From Mangifera indica (Eukaryota; Streptophyta; Magnoliopsida; Sapindales; Anacardiaceae): DNA of 64,000 bases. Below the pieces are notes generated by a model. It worked only from the letters and a program-made list of their open reading frames with translations. It did no database searches and was not told the DNA's origin. Numbering within the stretch: position 1 is the stretch's first letter; every line of letters starts with the position of its first letter. The stretch is taken from the NCBI RefSeq assembly GCF_011075055.1, contig NW_025401103.1:434001-498000 (forward strand), written 5' to 3'. This document shows positions 11,004 to 23,217 of the stretch, in pieces. The translations under genes were made by a program, and so were the position numbers.

Positions 11004-12804
11004 TGTTTTAAGGCACTTTTAATAGGCAGTGCAGCGAAATTAAAAATTTTAAAATTATCAAAGATCCTAAAACCCATACACGACACTTTTAATGCATAGA
11101 TTCATGAACATATTAAACATGTATAGGGTGTTCAGAAATTATACTTGCATTGTTGGCTCTTCCAAGACTTCATGTGGCTATGTAAAGATCACGATCTAAC
11201 CTTTTTTAGACAGTGCCTTGGTATTCACATGGAGCACAAATGAGAAATGATCCAAAAAGAACACTATTAGAGCTTCTGTCATTTGGATCTTGGAAATTAG
11301 ATCATGGCAATGGAAGCTTGTGTCAACAAGATTTTAGGTGTAAAGATATGTGTTTAGGATTATTGTGTTAAAACATCGACTTAAACTAAACCCCTTTATT
11401 TATAAAGTATGCATAAATTTTAAGTTAGTTAGGACTTTAACTACTTAGGTGGTAAAGTGTCAAAAAATTCTTATTAAAATAAGACTCTTAATTTATTGAA
11501 AGTTTTAATGTATAGGAATCCTAATTAAATTAGGATTCCAACTCAATCTAAACTTTCTATCAAACAAGGATTTTGAAGAATTTTTGTTTAACTAAAACAC
11601 CTTACCCATAAGTTAACTCAGCCAGTTGAATGCATTCGTCATTTGGCCTTGCTCTATTAGACTCCTAAGTAGGTCTTGTCGAAACCGTGTAGTGCATTTG
11701 CATGATGCCATAGGGCACCATGCACATCAAATGATTCCAATCAAAACATATCCATATGTTTATCTCTTTCCATGATCTCAGGATTGTCATCAAATGATCT
11801 TTGCCTCTTGGTTCATATTAATCTTTTAATGCATATGATTCATAAGCTCTATATCAAATCAGTAGTGTTTAAATTCAAGTCAAATTCAGACATAGACCAA
11901 TATTGGCCTCTAGCAAAGTGTTATGGCTACCTGAACGATAGTGTCAATGAACATCTCTATAAGCTTTTATAACATCATAGTTGCATATAATTCAATCATT
12001 TTATCAACTGATACCTCTTGAGGCTGAGATATAGAAGTGTTATATCTTAGTAATTCCTTGATATGAGCTAATACATATTATTGACTTATAAGAATTAGGC
12101 TATAACCTTATCTCATAATGGCCACAGATTCTAGTAGACATGAAGGTCTTTTAGCATTCATATATGAGATATCTTCTCTTATGCTTAACAGTAATGAATC
12201 CTTTATTAATCAACTATAGTCTTCATGTATCTCATGATATAAGCACTCATTACCTTTATGATACTCATATTATGATAATATGTTGGATAGTGTCAAACGA
12301 AATCGATTTTTACACGAGACAGTCTAGTAACCTTAAGTCAAAGGATCATATGCACTTAGGTGTTTAAAAGATTTATTTAATAGACATTGGAGTAACTATG
12401 GATATCCTTTGGTGAGGTAAGCCAGATGAACACGTCTACAACGTGTACCCATGTGTTGCACCAAACCATTAACAAACGGTTTTGACACTTAAGAACTGTC
12501 ACCATTTTTTGATGGGATCGCTTAACACTATAATAATCCTATCACTATTACAAGTGCCTTGGGTCATTGTCATGTCGGGATTATAGACATTTTTAGAAAG
12601 ATCATATAATGCATGCATAAGGTTCCCATGATCAATCATCTGATCCCTTTGTTACAATTTTACTATTCTAAAGGCATGTTGTTCACACAATTATATAATA
12701 AACAAGCATATGAATTGAATAACTATAAATCCTTTTATTAATTAATGAGATAAATTATACTTACAAATGTCAAATCAATTGGCTCTAAGACATCTACCCT
12801 AACA
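11004..12804 (-). repeat. Ty1/copia-type LTR inserted in Tekay-1
   Basis: Read on the minus strand, the block starts TGTTAGGGTAGATGTC and ends ...AAGTGCCTTAAAACA, giving TG..CA ends and 1801 bases. On its 5' side a purine tract (GCAAGTGAGAGAT, complement of 12805-12817) fits a polypurine tract, so this is a 3' LTR. It holds no coding sequence; the short ORFs at 11772-12367 are chance. The lineage is uncertain. The GGCAGTGCAGCG block near 11027 recalls LTR ends I associate with plant copia elements, from memory. Confidence 0.6.
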
Positions 12805-12817
12805 ATCTCTCACTTGC
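12805..12817 (-). other. polypurine tract of the copia fragment
   Basis: On the minus strand GCAAGTGAGAGAT lies directly upstream of the LTR start TGTTAGGG, the position where plus-strand DNA synthesis is primed. Confidence 0.55.
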
Positions 12818-13214
12818 ATTATAGCCAATCGGTCTATATCTAATGTCTAATCCTGCTATATGGTCTCACTTCCACTGAGTTTAGTATGGTCACACCAGAT
12901 TAGAATCCGGGGGAGTGGTCCTTTAATAATCGAGTAGGACACAATTTGACTTGAGAGTTATGATATACAACCTATACAATCCCTAAAGTATAGTATGAGC
13001 ACAAAGATAATGTATAAGACTCATTATCATCCATAGGAGTTTAATACCAAGTCCAAATGACAGAGATAGTATAGGTGATCATGATGGATATGGGACGAGC
13101 GGTGGTTTGTGAGCGTAGAGTAGGAAAGGTGTTTCTGTCTTTTTAGCTTCTATTTTATTCAGATTTTATTTTTGTATCAGACTACACATGTTATGTTTTC
13201 AACTTACATTATAT
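12818..13214. other. non-coding remainder between copia LTR and Tekay-1 3' LTR
   Basis: Probably the 3' untranslated part of the minus-strand copia element, then a stretch that may be diverged Tekay-1 sequence. I see no ORF or motif in it. Confidence 0.4.
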
Positions 13215-13411
13215 GATTTAATATCTTTTGAACTCTTTTAGTTTACTTTGATAAGGGTATTTTAGTAATTTTATAAGTTTTAATGAGTGAGGTTTTATTT
13301 AGTTATACTATAAATTTATTACTTGTTTTAAATTAAATGCATGCTCAAAATAGTCAATTCGATGACATCTTTCTTTTGGAGGGTAGTACTTCTGGAAGAG
13401 GGTTTTATATG
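13215..13411 (+). repeat. 3' LTR of Tekay-1, last ~200 bases
   Basis: Aligns to the end of the 5' LTR (about 5790-5979), sharing ATGCTCAAAATAGTCAATT and the terminal TATA. The rest of the LTR is missing or too diverged to see. It is followed by TGAGT, the target duplication, and then CRM-a RNase H. Confidence 0.7.
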
Positions 13412-13416
13412 AGTGC

Positions 13417-13638
13417 ACACCTGCTAGATAATGCATCTGCTACAATGTTTTCCTTTCCTAGTTTGTACTTTATCACATAAGGAAACGTTTCTATGAATTC
13501 CACCCACTTGGCATGCCTTCGATTTAACTTAACATATCTTTTTGAGTGTTTCAAGGACTAATGATTAGTGTTGATTACAAACTCCTTATGTCATAAATAG
13601 TGTTGTCATGTCTCTAAGGCCCGCACTAAAGCATACAT
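13417..13638 (-). pseudogene. CRM-a RNase H fragment (middle piece)
   Basis: The minus-strand reading matches the RNase H end of CRM-b (near 36740-36900) and CRM-c (near 47470-47650): an ...ADALS-like segment, [14 protein letters not shown], and [11 protein letters not shown]. It continues the piece that stops at 4824 and is cut at 13638 by the solo CRM-c LTR. The reading resumes at 26832. Confidence 0.75.
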
Positions 13639-14117
13639 GATAGAGGCATCGTAGGAGCATCGAGCCATCAAGTAGATCTGCTACACATTCCGATTGGGTC
13701 AATTATGAGAAGCAGAGCTAAGAAGATGCAACATGTCTTAGTTAGGCTCATGGAGGGATTAGGGACTAAAACCAGGATGCTTGAAAGAGCTAACTGAGAG
13801 GTCAACTTGATTTAGGCCCGAGCCTATGCGTAGACAGACTTTGAACGACCATAACTTTTGTCCAAGAGAAGTCATGAGACCTGTAATATATCAACGCGAA
13901 GCTCATTTCGAGCTCTATAACAACAACTGGTTTGTTGGTTGCATTCAATTTGGAGGCCCAAATAAAACCGTTTTAGTCTGTAATAAGTAGTTTTAGTTTA
14001 CCCTAAATATAGGGTTTTTAGTTTTTATGATTTTAATCTTGTTTATGACCGGGCTAGACTTTATTAAACCCAATTGACACATTTTTTGTTAATTTAATTA
14101 GTGTTTTGGGTAGTTAA

Positions 14118-16436
14118 TGTAACACCCAAAATCAGATATGCCAGTAAACTCTACTTTCAAACTAGTAAATGAGCAATAATTTTCAAAAGGGGTAAAATTG
14201 TCATTTTAGAAGGATTTAAGAGACAAAGTAGGAATGTAAATTGAATGACACACTTGAAATTATATAATGGTGCTAAAGGTTTTTGGTAATTGACTAAGGA
14301 TAAAATAGTTATTTTTGGAGAAGGTTAAGGGTAAATTAGTCCAAAATGCTTATAAAACAACCAAACTATTCATTTTCTTCTTCCTTGGCTGAGAATTCTC
14401 CATATATTCACTAAAGTTTTTCTTTAAACAAAATTCACCAAATAAAAAACTAGCTAAACCACCTAATTTCTAGAGCCTCTAGTTATAAAGAGTGTAGATC
14501 TATCGATTCTGGTAAGTTCTAAGATAAAAAGTTTAATTTTTAAGAGATGTCAAGGTTAGAGTTTTGATGGATGATTATGTTTTTGGATGATTACGGTTGC
14601 TAGGAAGAAGAAAAGAAAGAGGATAGGCTTAAATCACCTAATTAGCAAAGAAAATGTAAGAATTTCATACTTTACATACTTGAAGTAATTTGAGTTAGAT
14701 TATTTAAATAATCTTTACTTGTATAAGAGTGTAGAGTATTAGAATTAAGGTGATTTATGCTTAAAAGAATAAAGAAATTCATTAGGACTTATGATGTGAT
14801 TTTTGGCCATAAGGGTATTTTAGACATTTCATATTCCTAGGGTTAGCTTAGTCGATTTTATGTGTTAAATATGTGAGAAATGATGAATTGATGAAAGAAT
14901 TTGCTCAAAGGGTAAGCATGTAATTTTTGACCATAAGGGTAAAAGTGTCATTGAATGTGATGTAGGTTAATTTTTGCTTAATTATGTGCATGATATGTGT
15001 AAAAACCATTATAATAAATATGTATATTCATATGAAATGCATGAGATATATGTAAATGTATGAGAAAATAATCTGATGCTCGATGAGGCTTGAAAAGAAT
15101 AAGGAAAAACAATGAATAGACATATTTCATCTTATGATTATATAAGTATACATGAGGAATCATAACATATACATGATTTCAGAAAAATAAGGAAAGAGAA
15201 AAAACATTTTCTAAGTTATGCATGTTTTCGAAAAATGGGAAACAAGTGTTTCTGGTTTTATAATGACTCATATGATACAGGAAAGCAGAAAGCATGCTTA
15301 AAATCCTTACACGAGAGTTGTACTGTGTGGACAACAAAGAAAGATATTAGTTATACTGTATGGACAACAAAGAAAGATGTCAGCTGTACTGTGTGGACAA
15401 CAAATAAAAAAAAATAGAGAAATATGCGTGTAAGAGAGGATTGTACCTTGTATGGTGATTGCGAGTACTGTCCTATGTAGTCTAGACCGGTCAATGAAAA
15501 TATTTGACAAAAAAAAAAAAAAGAATTAGCAAATATTTTATGAAAGTCATTTGCATTAGAATCATGTATGCAAGCCTATGTGGCTTATAAGAGTTGAGAA
15601 AGATATATGATCAGAAAATAGAAAAGTCATGGCACTCATACATGCATAAATCAACACAAATGAATCATATTTGTATAGTAAGGAAATGAATAAATGTGTG
15701 AAAGAAGAGAATTATTATATGTGTTTAATACGTGTTCCGTGTCAATTATTTTGTATGTGAATAGCCCAGACACGCTGAGTATAGAAGAGATTAGTACTGG
15801 TATGAAATGCTTTGAGTATTGAGTATGATTTTCTTATTGAGTCATGGTCGTTCACTCTGTTTAACTTAATATTTTACAAGTAAAGAGTTGCAACAAAGTT
15901 TCCCAAAGAGCACTAGCAAGACATGAGGCTATGGGAGGAGGGCACCACATTTTTTTCTATTTATATGTTTTTTTTGGTGTCTATGTGCATATATGTATGT
16001 ATATGTGACTTTATGTGTATATATATATCTCCTTGACGTATACAAGTGCATATGTATATATGTAGTATTATATTGATATGCCTATACCTCTATCTGATGG
16101 ATAATATATACTCATAGGAATATATATATATATCTTTCTTGTTAATGGATATATGTGATTGCGTATATATATCTATATATATATATATATGGCTAGTCGT
16201 TGAAATTGGTTATAAAGTTTTTGTGGGTGATAATTTTTATGATGGTTACTATTAAGTATTTATTTTGTTAATTGTGATTATGTTGATGAAAATCCAGTCT
16301 ATTAGTAGGACTGGTTTGTGTGAATTGCTGATTAAGAGTGTTATAAGGCATTAAAAAAAAATTTCCCCAGGCCGTTTAAAATAGGGGAACTCTTGCTATT
16401 TTTCTGTAACACACCTATTGGTTAGGAAAGGTTACA
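14118..16436 (+). repeat. 5' LTR of Tekay-2
   Basis: Starts TGTAACACCC, ends AAAGGTTACA, and is 2319 bases long; long LTRs are typical of Tekay/Del. It contains a 33-bp minisatellite (15316-15414) and TA-rich microsatellites (about 16015-16195). ORFs inside it (14978-15163, 15235-15417, 15307-15510) come from the repeats and are not genes. Two other copies lie at 24766-26490 and 27271-29131. Confidence 0.88.
15316..15414. repeat. 33-bp minisatellite in LTR, three copies
   Basis: Three 33-base units built on TACTGTGTGGACAACAAAGA (units start at 15316, 15349 and 15382). Because 33 is divisible by three, the array is open in several frames and gives false ORFs. The sister LTRs have two (25367-25432) and four (28517-28648) units. 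Confidence 0.9.
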
Positions 16437-16440
16437 TTTT

Positions 16441-16452
16441 TGATATCAGAGC
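16441..16452 (+). other. primer-binding site of Tekay-2
   Basis: TGATATCAGAGC lies four bases after the LTR end. It differs from the plant initiator-Met tRNA complement TGGTATCAGAGC at one base. Confidence 0.8.
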
Positions 16453-16496
16453 GTAATTTTGGACGCTTAAAGGTAGATATAATAGAATATGTCATA

Positions 16497-16501
<5 letters not shown>

Positions 16502-16534
<33 letters not shown>
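16502..16534. repeat. (TA)n microsatellite
   Basis: An uninterrupted AT/TA run in the Tekay-2 leader, just after the PBS. Confidence 0.9.
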
Positions 16535-16537
<3 letters not shown>

Positions 16538-16679
16538 TTGCATTCTGGTATTGCACAAGTGCCCCTCATGTCTCATAGATCAGCTCTTGAGAATCGACTG
16601 CAGTAAATTGTTTTTTTTGCCTGTATTCAAATAATAGAATGATAAAATCCTTATGTAGTTACACTTATGTAATTATTAG

Positions 16680-17880
16680 ATGAAGAGTACCATAAGACAA
16701 AGACGGGGTTGTGGAAGGGGTATTCAGAGAGAAACGGGAAAAATCATCTAACCCTACCCTGTCAAGTGGTTCAGGATTTGGGCTAGTAGAAATCAAAGAT
16801 ATAGTTCGTCAAGTGTTGATCGAGAGTCAAGATAGACCTACACTTGAAAATATAGTCAGAGATGCCATCTGAGATGAGATTAGAAGTGAGATTCGTGAGG
16901 AGGTCATTGAAGAAATTAGAAATGAAAAAAAGAATAAGGGGAGAGAAGAAATTGGAGTTTAAAGGCGGCTTGAGCCCATTTATTCCTTACCTAGTCAGCA
17001 TACCCCTCATGAATTTAAAGGTACTAAAGATCCTTTTGGTGGCTAATAAGTGGATTAAGGAGGTGAAAAGTACCATAGATTTGTTTCCTATGACTGATAG
17101 AGAAAAAGTTCGGTATGCCATTTTCTTGATGAGGGGAGAGGCCCACGTATGGTGGGACCTAGTTAAAAAAACCATAAATATAGATCTGATGACTTGGTAG
17201 GACTTTAGAAGGGTATTTGAGGCCCAATACAGAACAGCTGATGTGGTAGTAGTCAAAGTTCAGGAGTTCATTTCTTTGCAGCAGGGGGAGGGTTCAGTAA
17301 AGGATTATTTTACCTGTTTTGATGTCTTATCTAGTTTTGCTCTAGGTATGGTGAGTACACCCAGTCTCCGATTGGACATATTTTATCAAGGCCTTAGACC
17401 GGAGATAGCCTTGCATGTGTTAGCTAGACCACAACCTCCTCAAACTTATGAAGAGGCATTGGAGAAAACATTGAGGTTAGAGGTATATGTTAATAAGCTA
17501 CCTAGGAATGCACCCTCTATGACAACACCTTCATTAGTGACAACACCCTAGACAGTGATGCCAAATCGGTCAGCTCTACCTGCTTCGTTGACTGTTTTAG
17601 CACCTGCTATAACATCAAGGGGTAGTTCAATTAGCTTCAGTTTCATAAACAATAGGGGAAAAAGAAAATTCCAGTCAAAAACAAATAGAAAATATGGGAA
17701 AAATGACAAAAAGCCTAGAAAAAAAAAATATTCCCATTGTCAGATTTGTGGGAGACATCATAATGAGGAATGTTGGTACCGACAAAAATAGGTGATTTGT
17801 TATAGATGCCGATAACCAGGGCATATAGCAAAGGATTGCCAGAGTATCAAGGTGCCAGTCCCGATACAGCTATAACAAAT
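16680..17880 (+). pseudogene. Tekay-2 gag (broken)
   Basis: ATG at 16680 opens a frame that soon shifts. Capsid-region readings are KWIKEVKSTIDLFPMTDREK, KVRYAIFLMRGEAHVWWDLV, then after a stop VQEFISLQQGEGSVKDYFTC and FYQGLRPEIALHVLARPQPP, and a basic Lys/Arg-rich tail with one CCHC-like group (CQICGRHHNEEC). A second knuckle reads CYRCR-stop-PGHIAKDC at about 17798-17839, intact except for the stop. Gag packages element RNA. At least three stops separate the pieces, so this copy cannot make full Gag. Confidence 0.82.
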
Positions 17881-17947
17881 CCTAATTCTACTAGTACAAC
17901 TAGGGAGAGGTACTAATGCACGAGTTTATATAGCTACCCATAGTCAG

Positions 17948-18340
17948 ATGAAGGCTAACCCATCTGCTGTTACTGGTCAGCTCTTATTCCACTTTGTTTC
18001 CTTGTATGCATTGATTGATTTAGGAGCTACACATTCTTTTATTGCATTAGGGGTTATTGAAAGGGTAGGTTTAGTGCCTGTTAGATCTACCCATTCCATT
18101 AGAGTTGAGATGTCGGATGGTGGGAGTATGATTACTGATAAGATGTTAAAGGACCAGAGGGTAGTGATACATGGGAGAGAGTTAAAGGTGGACTTGATTG
18201 TCTTTGATATGCCCGATTTTGATGTTATCCTAGGCATGGATTTCTTAGAAAGATATGGAGTCGAGATTAATTGTAGAAAGAAAAAGGCTCGATTCCAACT
18301 CAACAATGGGGATCACTTTAGTTTGGGAGAGGGTCATTAA
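17948..18340 (+). pseudogene. Tekay-2 aspartic protease domain with altered active site
   Basis: An open 130-codon segment: VTGQLLFHFVSLYALIDLGA, then THSFIALGVIERVGLVPV, LKVDLIVFDMPDFDVILGMD and FLERYGVEINC. This is the retropepsin of plant gypsy elements (pfam RVP_2 type), which normally reads Asp-Ser-Gly-Ala-Thr; here the Ser is Leu (about 18015-18023), one base from TCA. The family role is cleavage of the Gag-Pol polyprotein. The domain is otherwise well kept, but the loss of Ser probably reduces or abolishes activity. Confidence 0.82.
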
Positions 18341-18469
18341 CCTAGTATGATGATCAGCAGTGTAAAGGCGCAAACATTGTTGAAAAAGGGGTGTACGAGA
18401 TATTTAGCTTATATGGTACATGAGCATGATATTCAAAGATTGGGTGTTCAGGATGTCCAATAGTACGAG

Positions 18470-19418
18470 ATTTCTTAGATGTTTTTCCTAATGAGCTACC
18501 AGGTTTACCTCCAGAGAGAGAGTTGGAGTTTAGTATAGAGTTAGAAGTTGGCTCAGCCCCAATTTCAAAGGCCCCCTACCGGATATCTCCAGTTGAATTA
18601 CAAGAATTAAAGAAACAGTTGCAAGAAATTTTAGATAAGGTTTTATTAGACCCAGTCACTCTTTTTAGGGAGCACCCATGCTATTTGTCAAAAAGAAATA
18701 TGGGTCGCTCCGTATGTGCATAGATTACAAAGAGTTGAATAAACTGATAGTGAAGAATAAATACCGGTTGCCCTGAATTGATGATTTATTTGACCAGTTG
18801 AAGGGAGCTTCTGTGTTCTCCAAAATTAACTTGAGGTCGGGTTATCACCAGGTGAGGATTTCAAAGCAAGATATTTCGAAGACAGCTTTTCGGACCCGTT
18901 ACAGGCACTACAAGTTTGTGGTGATGCCCTTTGGATTGACTAATACCCCAACAATCTTTATGGATTTAATGAATCGAGTATTTCATGATTGCCTTGACAA
19001 ATTCTTAGTGGTATTTATTGATGATATCTTAATATACTGCAGATCAGAAGAACATACCGAACACTTGAGATTTGTGCTACAAAGATTGAGAGAAAAGAAA
19101 TTGTATGCCAAATTCTCTAAGTATGAATTCTAGTTGGACCAGGTAGTATTTTTGGGATACGTGGTTACTAAGAAAGGTATAGTTGTAGACCCCAATAAAG
19201 TGAAAACAATATTTGAATGGGCAAGGCCAAAGACGGTGAAAGAGATCAGAAGCTTTTTAAGGCTAGTCGGCTATTACAAGAGATTCGTACAAGGTTTTGC
19301 CCTGTTGGCCAGGCTACTTACAACTCTTTCTAGACAAGGAACTCCTTTTCTATGGACTAATGCTTCTGAAAATAGTTTCCAAGAGCTAAAAAAATGGTTG
19401 ACCACAACTAGTGTATAG
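18470..19418 (+). pseudogene. Tekay-2 reverse transcriptase and start of RNase H (broken)
   Basis: Readings in order: DVFPNELPGLPPERELEFSI, ELKKQLQEILDKVLLDPV, a frame change, [60 protein letters not shown], and the catalytic [15 protein letters not shown] site (FIDD at 19013-19024), here intact. The first catalytic Asp region reads [11 protein letters not shown], with Asn where Asp is usual. After a stop at 19131, QVVFLGYVVTKKGIVVDP and SFLRLVGYYKRFVQGF lead into RNase H and stop at ELKKWLTTTSV, where foreign DNA begins. It is non-functional because of stops, the Asn and the insertion. Confidence 0.85.
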
Positions 19419-20736
19419 ATCATTTGACTTGAGATATCATAGTTGTACTTCGTTCCGGAATGTATGGTTCATACGGTGTATACCACGAGGCTAATCATGT
19501 CTCGTTCAGAAGCTGCTTTGATCATATGTTGCTTGAGCGAGAGGACAAGTGATGATCATATAAGGATCCGTTAGCTCGACTGCTCCCGAGTTCCCATACG
19601 AATATCGAGAAACATAAAAATCTAATACACTGGCCAGTGTAGATAAAAGACCACATGAAGAGAGTTTCGATGTGGCACGTTATGATGTATTACTTGATAT
19701 TCGAAAAGATTAAATATTGGATTTTGACATTCCATGAATCCAAGTTTAATCGGGATGTAATGACGGAGGGATTGGATTACATGGTAAGTGTGAGTAAGAA
19801 AGGTTCATTTGACATTATGTGAAGCTTGTATTTCATTGTGATGTAGGGGTCATGAGACATTGCTAGATGATACCACATGATCAGTGGGAGCTTCGTTTTG
19901 TAGCGGAAAATGAAGTATATCGGTTAATGACAGTTTTAGGTTATATAGTGATATAATGAAACGTATCGTCCAATATGGAGCCCACGACTACGTCACTATG
20001 AACCTTGAAGGTCACACCTATATTTCAAGGAAGAAAATGGTGTTATGAAGCTAAAAATATTTATCCATGGTTGGCTAGCACTTTCCGAGGATAAAAATTG
20101 TGCTTTTCGAATAAGATTCGAAAAAGGGGCAAAATTGTCATTTTACACCTTTTAAATTGTTTAGAAAGTTAAAATGAATAATTTTGGGCACAAATTAATT
20201 AACATGTATCAAATTCTAATTTCTCTTAATTATCAACCAATGAGAATTAAGCACATGTTGTAACTTGATAAATATCAAGTTTTAATGTAATAAATGTGAG
20301 GCAAAAATGAAGAATTATATACATTTTTCTCTTCTTCTTCTTCTTTGTAGGGAAAAGCTTCTCTTTTCTTCCATTTTTCTTCCTTGAAGGGTGCAAGTCA
20401 AAAGATCACTTATTTTAGTGATTCAAGCTTCCAAACTTCAAATCAAATTACAAGGTACAAAGTAGTTTACATATTTCTATATTTTATTTCTTGAAACAAC
20501 ATGTAAATTTTATATTACCATTGTTACATATGATGTGAACATAAATTAAAATTTTGAATTTTCTTGCCAAAATCCTTCACTTGGAGTTCTTACTCAAATA
20601 GTTTTACAAGATTAAAGCCTCAACACATTATTAGCTAATTGTATTAAAAAACTCTAACCCTTTTTATAAGTTTTACAAGTTTGAGTTTACACTAAACCTT
20701 GGTTGGGAGTAAGTCTTTCGACCTTTTTTAAACTTA
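19419..20736. other. foreign block in Tekay-2, left part: LTR-like, unclassified
   Basis: No coding frame. The stretch around 20090-20150 (GGGGCAAAATTGTCATTTTA) and the following CT-rich tract (20320-20400) are LTR-like in style; similar wording occurs in the Tekay-2 LTR (GGGGTAAAATTGTCATTTTA near 14190). I could not define its ends or target duplication. Confidence 0.35.
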
Positions 20737-21042
20737 TGGTGGATTTAATCAAAGCAGTTTAAATTTGAATTTATATTTATTTTAAATAAACCGAACTCGA
20801 ATTAAAGTTCCTATTCAACATTTGAATTTGAGTTTGAGGCACCAACATTTGTACGGAAGAGTTATTTTTTTTTGGTGGTTTTTCTTCTCTGATAATTTTT
20901 TTCTCTTTTAATGACTCTTCTTATTTTTTTGCTGTAAATTCATTATTCGAGTCAACTCTAATTCAAATTTGAATTGGTTATTTCATATTTGAGTTAAGTT
21001 TGAACTAACCCCTCTTAATCTTGATTCACTTTAAATCTACCT
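20737..21042. mobile_element. possible second TTA-flanked MITE
   Basis: A 306-base block flanked by TTA (20734-20736) and TTA (21043-21045), with imperfect inverted ends (TGGTGGATTTAA against AGGTAGATTTAA). It contains TTTGAATTTGAG and CGAACTCGAATT repeats in the style of the MITE at 6811-7097. There is no host reading frame to confirm it. Confidence 0.4.
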
Positions 21043-21274
21043 TTACTTTAGACAATAAAAATGATAATTTTTTTTACTTCAGACAATAAATATGGTAATT
21101 TTTTATCCTTGTAAAATTGTTTAGTATTTAACTCATTGGCAGGTTTCATTAAGAAATTATTAAATACCTTTTATCAAGGATTTTAATAACTTTGCAAGAG
21201 TTTGTTTGAACTTTTATACTTACTAAACAAAAGAACCATAATTTTCTTGCTTTTTTTTTTTTTTTTTACAACAG

Positions 21275-21439
21275 GCCACAAACGAAAAAAACATTGCCAG
21301 AAAACAAATGAGCAACAAGACACTCATTGCCACATATATAAAAGAAATTTTTATTGCATCAGTTGTGCCATACCCTTCGGAAGTAATAGAATCGTATGAA
21401 AGAAAATCTTTTGGGCAAGAGCACCAAGAAGCTGTATAA
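21275..21439 (+). other. candidate orphan terminal exon of a host gene
   Basis: A polypyrimidine run of about 18 T ends in ACAACAG (AG at 21273-21274), a good plant splice acceptor. Directly after it a frame is open for 54 codons (ATNEKNIARKQMSNKTLIAT, later SVVPYPSEVIESYERKSFGQ, ending EHQEAV and a TAA at 21437-21439). The composition is like a real protein, unlike the Ile/Phe/Lys-rich chance ORFs nearby. I do not recognise the family. It lies in the foreign block inside Tekay-2, so a captured or translocated gene fragment is possible, and chance cannot be excluded. Confidence 0.35.
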
Positions 21440-23217
21440 TTATTTTATCTTTGAATTTTGTGAGCCCTTGAAGCTTTATCTCTACATTCCTGAAGCTGAA
21501 CAACCCTCAATCAAACTACGAGCATGACCATCATAGTTGCCGTTTCTGACTATCAAATAGTGACAAACTCAGGCTGTGTGTGGTTCAAGTTGCAGAGGGC
21601 TTAATAGTTTACACTTGAAAACAGAAACAAGTTTTTTTGCATTACTTGGAGAAAATACTGTTAAGCTTTTGCTGATTGCTCCTAATTTTGTCTGCAAATG
21701 GGATTATTAGAAAGACTTTTCAGAGCATTTGTGACACTTGACCCAGTTGTTATATGGGCTATTTTCCATATACTGGGAATTGAATTTATTCACCTTAATT
21801 TTTTTAGGCCAATCATATAATAGAGGCATTGCCATTGCTAGAAATTCCAAGAGAGGAGTCTTAAATGCTATCTTATCAATTAATGTATCTCATCAGGTAA
21901 TTGGCACCATCAAATTGGGTGTCTCAACATTAATTTTGATAAGTGAGCAATGAACTTTGAATTAAAAACACCATGTGATATATGGGTGATAGGGAATGAG
22001 TTATGGGTTCCAACTACTCTTCATTATCAACTTCACTGTATGTCCCATCAGATTTTTAGGGGATCACCAATCAATAAAACACATACATTATTAAAAACAA
22101 TATTGAAAAAAAGGAAGACAAGAAAAGGAATTCTTTGTGTTTTGCGGTTTTTGCTTTATATGGAAGCTGTAAGATTCAAAATACTTTGCTTTATATGGAA
22201 GCTTTAAGACTCTTCATTTCTCAGTGGAAAAACACAACCTAGCTAGTTGTTCAAGATTTAGATAAGCACCCAGTACTTAAGGTTAGCAAATGAATATGGG
22301 AATAAATTCCTTTAAAAGATAGAAGGTTGATGGATTTCATATTTCTGCTTAAGGAGTCATGTTGTGTTCCACTACACAGAGTCCTTGGATATTTGCTTGT
22401 CTGATCATAATAAGGCACCATATTGATAATGTAAATTGATAGATTTTGAGCATCAGGTTCTTTGCCTGAATTGAAATTCGGTTAATCTGTAACCAGCAGT
22501 AATGGAGTCATGTTGATTCTATGTATGTATTTGTTTATATTATTCATATACATTATCAATATATTTTCTTTTATTAATTTTTTTTTCCTTTCAAACACAT
22601 GAGAATGCTAATAGGTAACTGAAAATAAAAAATCATTCACATAACAACAAATTAATGAATTTGCCCCAAAATGATCACTTGCAATTGGTTCAAAAGAGTA
22701 CCACTTTTCTTAAAAAAGGATTAGATTAAAAAGGTTTACATCCCCATATAAGAAGGTCTTTACATCTCTAAAAGAGGCATATATCACTAAAAATTGTTTT
22801 CTTCATTCAGAGAGGTCTACATTCCTTAAATGTGTTCTCTAAGGGGGACAATCTCGTTAAAATAAGAATGTTTTTAAGAATATTTTAAACATATTAGATG
22901 TAAAAACTTAGAAATGGCAATGGGGCCAAATTTCCCATTCCCTGACTCCATTAGATGAAAGCATTTCCTACTCCAAGTAACAGTAAAAATAACATCTCCA
23001 GAGATCTTTTTTATGATTAATGGCAGCCATTGATTTAAAATGTTAAAATCAACTCTTTTTCTTTTTTATTTATTCTTTTATAATTATTATACATAAAAGT
23101 AAGGCATGCAAGAACACACCAAAATACATGCAACTTTCAATTTAAACCACATTTCTTGCTCTGTATGTTCACCAAAATACTCGCAATGGTTCTTGCTTTA
23201 AAAATTTGGGGGCATTA
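21440..23217. other. foreign block in Tekay-2, right part: no recognisable gene
   Basis: AT-rich sequence without retroelement motifs. Small ORFs (21738-21953 and 21950-22207, plus) lack recognisable domains. It ends at the resumed RNase H reading, next to a 24-bp tandem duplication (23218-23265). Confidence 0.5.

Larger units (their letters stand above)
4825..13411 (+). mobile_element. Tekay-1: Tekay/Del-type Ty3/gypsy retrotransposon, nested in CRM-a
   Basis: A degenerate plus-strand element with 5' LTR (4825-5979), PBS, gag, protease remnant, RT, RNase H, integrase and the last ~200 bases of the 3' LTR. It is flanked by TGAAT (4820-4824) and TGAGT (13412-13416), a five-base target duplication with one change. 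Removing it rejoins the CRM-a RNase H reading at 4824 and 13417, in line with the homologous stretch near 47450. Later insertions inside it are a MITE (6811-7097), a solo TRG LTR (9165-10169) and a copia LTR (11004-12804). The integrase C-terminus, any chromodomain and most of the 3' LTR are missing. Confidence 0.82.

Noticed and set aside
15235..15510. Repeat-containing ORFs with TVWTTKKD or CCPHST units
   Set aside because: Produced by the 33-bp LTR minisatellite, whose length is a multiple of three; copies in other LTRs are broken.
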